A stretch of 8,197 bases of DNA, taken from contig CAYLZN010000266.1 of NCBI GenBank assembly GCA_964387935.1, forward strand, positions 1 to 8,197. The letters are read 5' to 3'. How positions within the stretch are numbered: the first letter of the stretch is position 1; each line of letters starts with the position of its first letter. A program made the translations under genes and the position numbers. Of the stretch, positions 6,149-8,197 are shown piece by piece. The notes beneath the pieces were generated by a model. It was not told where the DNA came from, did not search any database, and worked only from the letters and a program-made list of their open reading frames with translations. Source of the stretch: CAYLZN01 sp964387935. GTDB lineage: Bacteria > Acidobacteriota > Vicinamibacteria > Vicinamibacterales > JAFNAJ01.

Positions 6149-6169
6149 GTATCGGGCGCGTGCTATACC
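6140..6169 (+). promoter_or_regulatory. marR promoter with extended -10
   Basis: TTGAAA (6140-6145, 5 of 6) is separated by 18 bp from TATACC (6164-6169, 4 of 6), which carries the extended -10 dinucleotide TG at 6161-6162. It ends 6 nt before GTG 6176, giving a leaderless or nearly leaderless transcript. Its position inside the longer open frame from 6137 argues against that earlier start. Confidence 0.5.
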
Positions 6170-6175
6170 GGGTCC

Positions 6176-6640
6176 GTGGGAGACGTCCTGAGGCAGCGGA
6201 TCCGCCAGACCCGGTTCGACAGCCCTGCGCAGGAGGCGATGTTGAACCTGCTCGTCGCCGCCGGTCACGTCCGCCAGCTCGTCGACGAGACCTGTGCCCA
6301 GTTCGAGATCACCGGCGGCCAGTACAACGCGTTGCGCATCCTGCGCGGCGCGCACCCGAAAGGCTACCCACGCTGCGAGATCGCCGCACGGATGGTGGAG
6401 CATGCGCCCGACGTGACCCGGCTGATCGATCGCCTCGAGCGGCGGGGGCTGGTCGAGCGGTCGCGCGTGCCCGAGGATCGCCGTCTGTCGATCACGCGCA
6501 TCACGCGTGCCGGACTGGACCTGCTGAAACGCGTCGACCCGCAGGTGCACGACATCCAGCGGCGGTTCGCGGCGAAGCTGTCGGCGCGCGAACTGCGCGA
6601 GCTGTCGCGCATCTGCGAAGCGACGTATGCGGAGGGATAG
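6176..6640 (+). CDS. MarR-family transcriptional regulator
   Basis: The 154-residue product is a winged-helix dimeric DNA-binding protein. A helical dimerisation segment (about 17-44) is followed by the HTH (ITGGQYNALRILRG at 45-58, then EIAARMVEHAPDVTRLIDRL at 68-87) and the wing with the family's D-x-R signature at Asp101-Arg103 (PEDRRLSITRIT), ending in C-terminal helices. I see no cysteine pair that would clearly mark a redox sensor; the cysteines are Cys40, Cys67 and Cys147. The frame is open from GTG 6137, but the promoter lies within 6140-6169, so GTG 6176 is preferred. It follows the purine permease by 70 bp and is separated from the peptidase gene by a hairpin and repeats. Its target and ligand are unknown; self-regulation and control of the permease are the simplest guesses. 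Confidence 0.9.
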   Translation: MGDVLRQRIRQTRFDSPAQEAMLNLLVAAGHVRQLVDETCAQFEITGGQYNALRILRGAHPKGYPRCEIAARMVEHAPDVTRLIDRLERRGLVERSRVPEDRRLSITRITRAGLDLLKRVDPQVHDIQRRFAAKLSARELRELSRICEATYAEG

Positions 6641-6643
6641 TGC

Positions 6644-6666
6644 GACCGGGCCTGAAAGGCCCGGTC
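6644..6666 (+). terminator. Strong hairpin directly after marR
   Basis: GACCGGGCCT (6644-6653) and AGGCCCGGTC (6657-6666) form a perfect 10-bp GC-rich stem with a GAA loop, starting 3 nt after the marR stop. No T tract follows, so it may be a stabilising 3' structure or a weak terminator. Its right arm is also the beginning of the first 36-bp repeat unit. Confidence 0.5.
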
Positions 6667-6764
6667 CTCCGAAGACAGGGACCGGTCAACACAGGCCCGG
6701 TCCTCCGAAGACGGGAACCGGGGGACGAAGGCCCGGTCCTCCGAAGACAGGGAACCGGGGGGCG
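6657..6764. repeat. Three tandem 36-bp repeats
   Basis: Units begin at 6657, 6693 and 6729, exactly 36 bp apart. The first 20 bases, AGGCCCGGTCCTCCGAAGAC, are identical in all three; the tails vary. Each unit can fold on itself: in unit 1 CCGGTCC (6661-6667) pairs with GGACCGG (6679-6685), while units 2 and 3 have GGAACCGG, leaving one bulged A. The array fills the spacer between marR and the peptidase gene and ends 2 bp before its ATG, so its G-rich end has to serve as the leader. It is neither a CRISPR array (no unique spacers) nor coding on the plus strand. Confidence 0.9.
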
Positions 6765-6766
6765 CC

Positions 6767-8145
6767 ATGAATCGCGTCATCGATTTCATCGAACTGCACC
6801 GGGATCGCTACCTCGACGAGCTCAAGACCTGGCTCGGCATTCCCAGCGTGAGCGCGCTGTCGGAACATGCCGGAGACGTCAGGCGGGCGGCCGACTGGTG
6901 TGTCGACCATCTGCAAGCCATCGGCATGCACCACGTGAGGCTCATCGACACGCCGGGCAATCCCATCGTCTACGCGGACTGGCTGGAGGCCGGCGATGCG
7001 CCCACGGTGCTCTTCTACGGGCACTACGACGTGCAGCCCGTGGATCCGCTGAACCTGTGGAACAGCCCGCCCTTCGAGGCCACGGTGCGCGACGGCGAAC
7101 TGTTCGCGCGCGGGGCCTCGGATGACAAAGGCCAGATCTTCATGCACTTCAAGGCGATCGAGGCGCACCTGAAGCAGAACGGGCGCCTCCCGATCAACTT
7201 CAAGATCATCCTGGAGGGCGAAGAGGAGGTCGGGAGCAAGAACCTCGACCCGTTCGTCGCGCAGGAGAAGGACCTGCTCAAGGCCGACGTCGTCCTGATC
7301 TCGGACACCTCGATGTTCGATCGGGGCGTGCCGTCGCTCTGCTACGGCCTGCGCGGCCTGGCGTATTTCCAGATCGACGTGCGCGGCACCACGACGGACC
7401 TGCACTCGGGGAGCTACGGCGGTGGAGTGGCCAACCCGGCCATCGTGCTGGCGCAGATGCTGGCACAGATGAAGGATCGGAGCGGCCGCGTGAAGATTCC
7501 TGGATTCTATGACGCCGTGCGGCCGCTCACCGACGCCGAGCGCGCGGAATACAAGAAGCTCCCGTTCAACGAGAGGCGCTTCGCCAAGGAGATCGGCGCA
7601 CCGAAGCTGTACGGCGAGGCCGGGTATTCGACGCTGGAGCGCATCACCGGCCGACCCACGTTCGAGGTGAACGGGCTCCTGTCCGGCTTCACCGGCGAAG
7701 GCGCCAAGACCGTGCTGCCAGCCGTTGCCATGGCGAAGGTGAGCATGCGGCTCGTGCCCGACCAGGATCCGGACAGGATCGGCGAACTCTTCAAGGCGTA
7801 TGTGGAGGAGATCACCCCGAGAACCGTGCAGGTCGAGGTCAAGGCGATGCACGGGGGCTGGCCGTGGATGGCATCGCTCGACAATCCGTTCGTCCAGGCG
7901 GCCGNNNNNNNNNNGCCGGCCGGGCGATCGAGAAGGGCTTCGGCCAGGCGCCGGTCTTCACGCGCGAGGGCGGGTCGATTCCGGTGGTGGCCACGTTCCA
8001 GCGGGTGCTCGGCATTCCCAGCGTGCTCTTTGGAGTGGGTTTGCCGGACGACCGGATTCACGCTCCGAACGAGAAGCTGGACCTAGCGAACTTCTACAGC
8101 GGCATCATCTCGTCGGCGTTCCTGTACGAGGAGTTCGCGAAGTAG
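6767..8145 (+). CDS. M20-family dipeptidase/metallopeptidase, interrupted by an assembly gap
   Basis: This is a cytoplasmic di-zinc peptidase of the M20 family (CNDP-like dipeptidase branch), likely a dipeptidase or aminoacyl-hydrolase; the exact substrate is unknown. Metal and catalytic residues are visible: GHYDVQP with His86 and Asp88, ASDDKG with bridging Asp119, EGEEEVGS with catalytic Glu153 and metal Glu154, ISDTSM with Asp180, DLHSG with His213, and a C-terminal RIHAPNEKLDL carrying the last His ligand. The bases before 7905 and after 7914 are in different frames, so the gene looks broken as written; removing the Ns and a 4-bp flank overlap gives one continuous frame of 454 residues, the usual family length. 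The ATG at 6767 follows directly on the 36-bp repeats. No signal peptide is seen. Confidence 0.9.
7905..7914. other. Assembly gap of 10 Ns inside the M20 peptidase gene
   Basis: Ten undefined bases join two contigs. The left flank ends in GCCG (7901-7904) and the right flank begins with GCCG (7915-7918). Merging them as one copy gives codons for VQAAGRAIEKGF, in frame on both sides. The gap therefore probably hides an overlap and not missing sequence. Confidence 0.8.
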
Positions 8146-8151
8146 CGGGGT

Positions 8152-8197
8152 GGGGTCAGGTCTTTACTTTTAGCGTTTTTGGGCGAGCGCCCCAAAA
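8152..8197. repeat. Repeat-like tail with terminal hairpin
   Basis: After the peptidase stop, GGGGTCAGGTCTTTACTTTT (8152-8171) has the look of the short dispersed repeats often found next to REP-associated (Y1-type) transposases; this is recognition from memory. It leads into a near-perfect palindrome at 8176-8197: TTTTTGGGCG, AG, CGCCCCAAAA, with one mismatch. The hairpin could act as a terminator, most clearly for minus-strand transcripts, since the run of five Ts on the plus strand precedes the stem. The window ends inside it. Confidence 0.4.

Noticed and set aside
6657..6764. CRISPR array
   Set aside because: The units are directly adjacent with short variable tails of about 16 bp that still resemble one another; there are no unique spacers and no cas genes.
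6364..6789. Minus-strand 141-codon frame with a repeated SSEDRA peptide
   Set aside because: The peptide repeat is only the translation of the 36-bp DNA repeat (36 bp = 12 codons), and the rest is antisense to marR.
6767..8145. Frameshifted M20 pseudogene
   Set aside because: The frame change occurs exactly at the N gap and disappears when the 4-bp flank overlap is merged.

Overview
The window is GC-rich (clearly above 60% by eye), densely coded bacterial chromosome with no phage, plasmid, rRNA, tRNA or CRISPR content that I can see. A run of 10 Ns at 7905-7914 shows it comes from a draft or scaffolded assembly, possibly metagenome-derived. A doubled ThyX-like protein next to peptide deformylase, the coding style and the lineage-type short repeats fit an Acidobacteriota-like bacterium. 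This placement is inference; no marker gene fixes it.

Left part (1-3589): the 3' portion of thiI (tRNA 4-thiouridine synthase without a rhodanese domain) converges on and overlaps by 58 bp a minus-strand zinc-ribbon NUDIX hydrolase. The NUDIX gene diverges from a two-gene unit, def (peptide deformylase) and a 515-residue tandem ThyX-like flavoprotein. The shared def/NUDIX spacer holds a consensus -10 box whose symmetry also gives a good -10 on the opposite strand. The def-thyX unit closes with a textbook intrinsic terminator at 3563-3589.

Middle part (3590-3925): a gene-poor stretch with a strong promoter (TTGACA-17-CATAAT). A Rex/CRP-type palindrome lies between its -35 and -10, and a second, TetR-operator-like palindrome lies just upstream. 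No convincing gene follows at once. Next comes an 11-unit heptamer tandem repeat ending at a -10 box in front of the next gene.

Right part (3926-8197): a LACTB2-like metallo-beta-lactamase-fold hydrolase and an AzgA-like NCS2 purine permease form a probable pair. A MarR-type regulator follows with its own promoter and a palindrome over the -35. Then come a strong hairpin and three 36-bp tandem repeats that fill the whole spacer before an M20 dipeptidase-type metallopeptidase. The N gap interrupts that last gene, but the flanks overlap by 4 bp and collapsing them restores the reading frame. The window ends in a repeat-like tail with a hairpin.

A recurring theme is -10-like hexamers only 6-8 nt upstream of start codons (def, the hydrolase, marR) with no Shine-Dalgarno sequence, which suggests leaderless transcripts are common here. 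The genes are mostly housekeeping or salvage (tRNA thiolation, N-terminal deformylation, thymidylate synthesis, nucleobase uptake, peptide hydrolysis). The most unusual items are the altered double ThyX, the orphan regulated promoter and the two tandem-repeat spacers.
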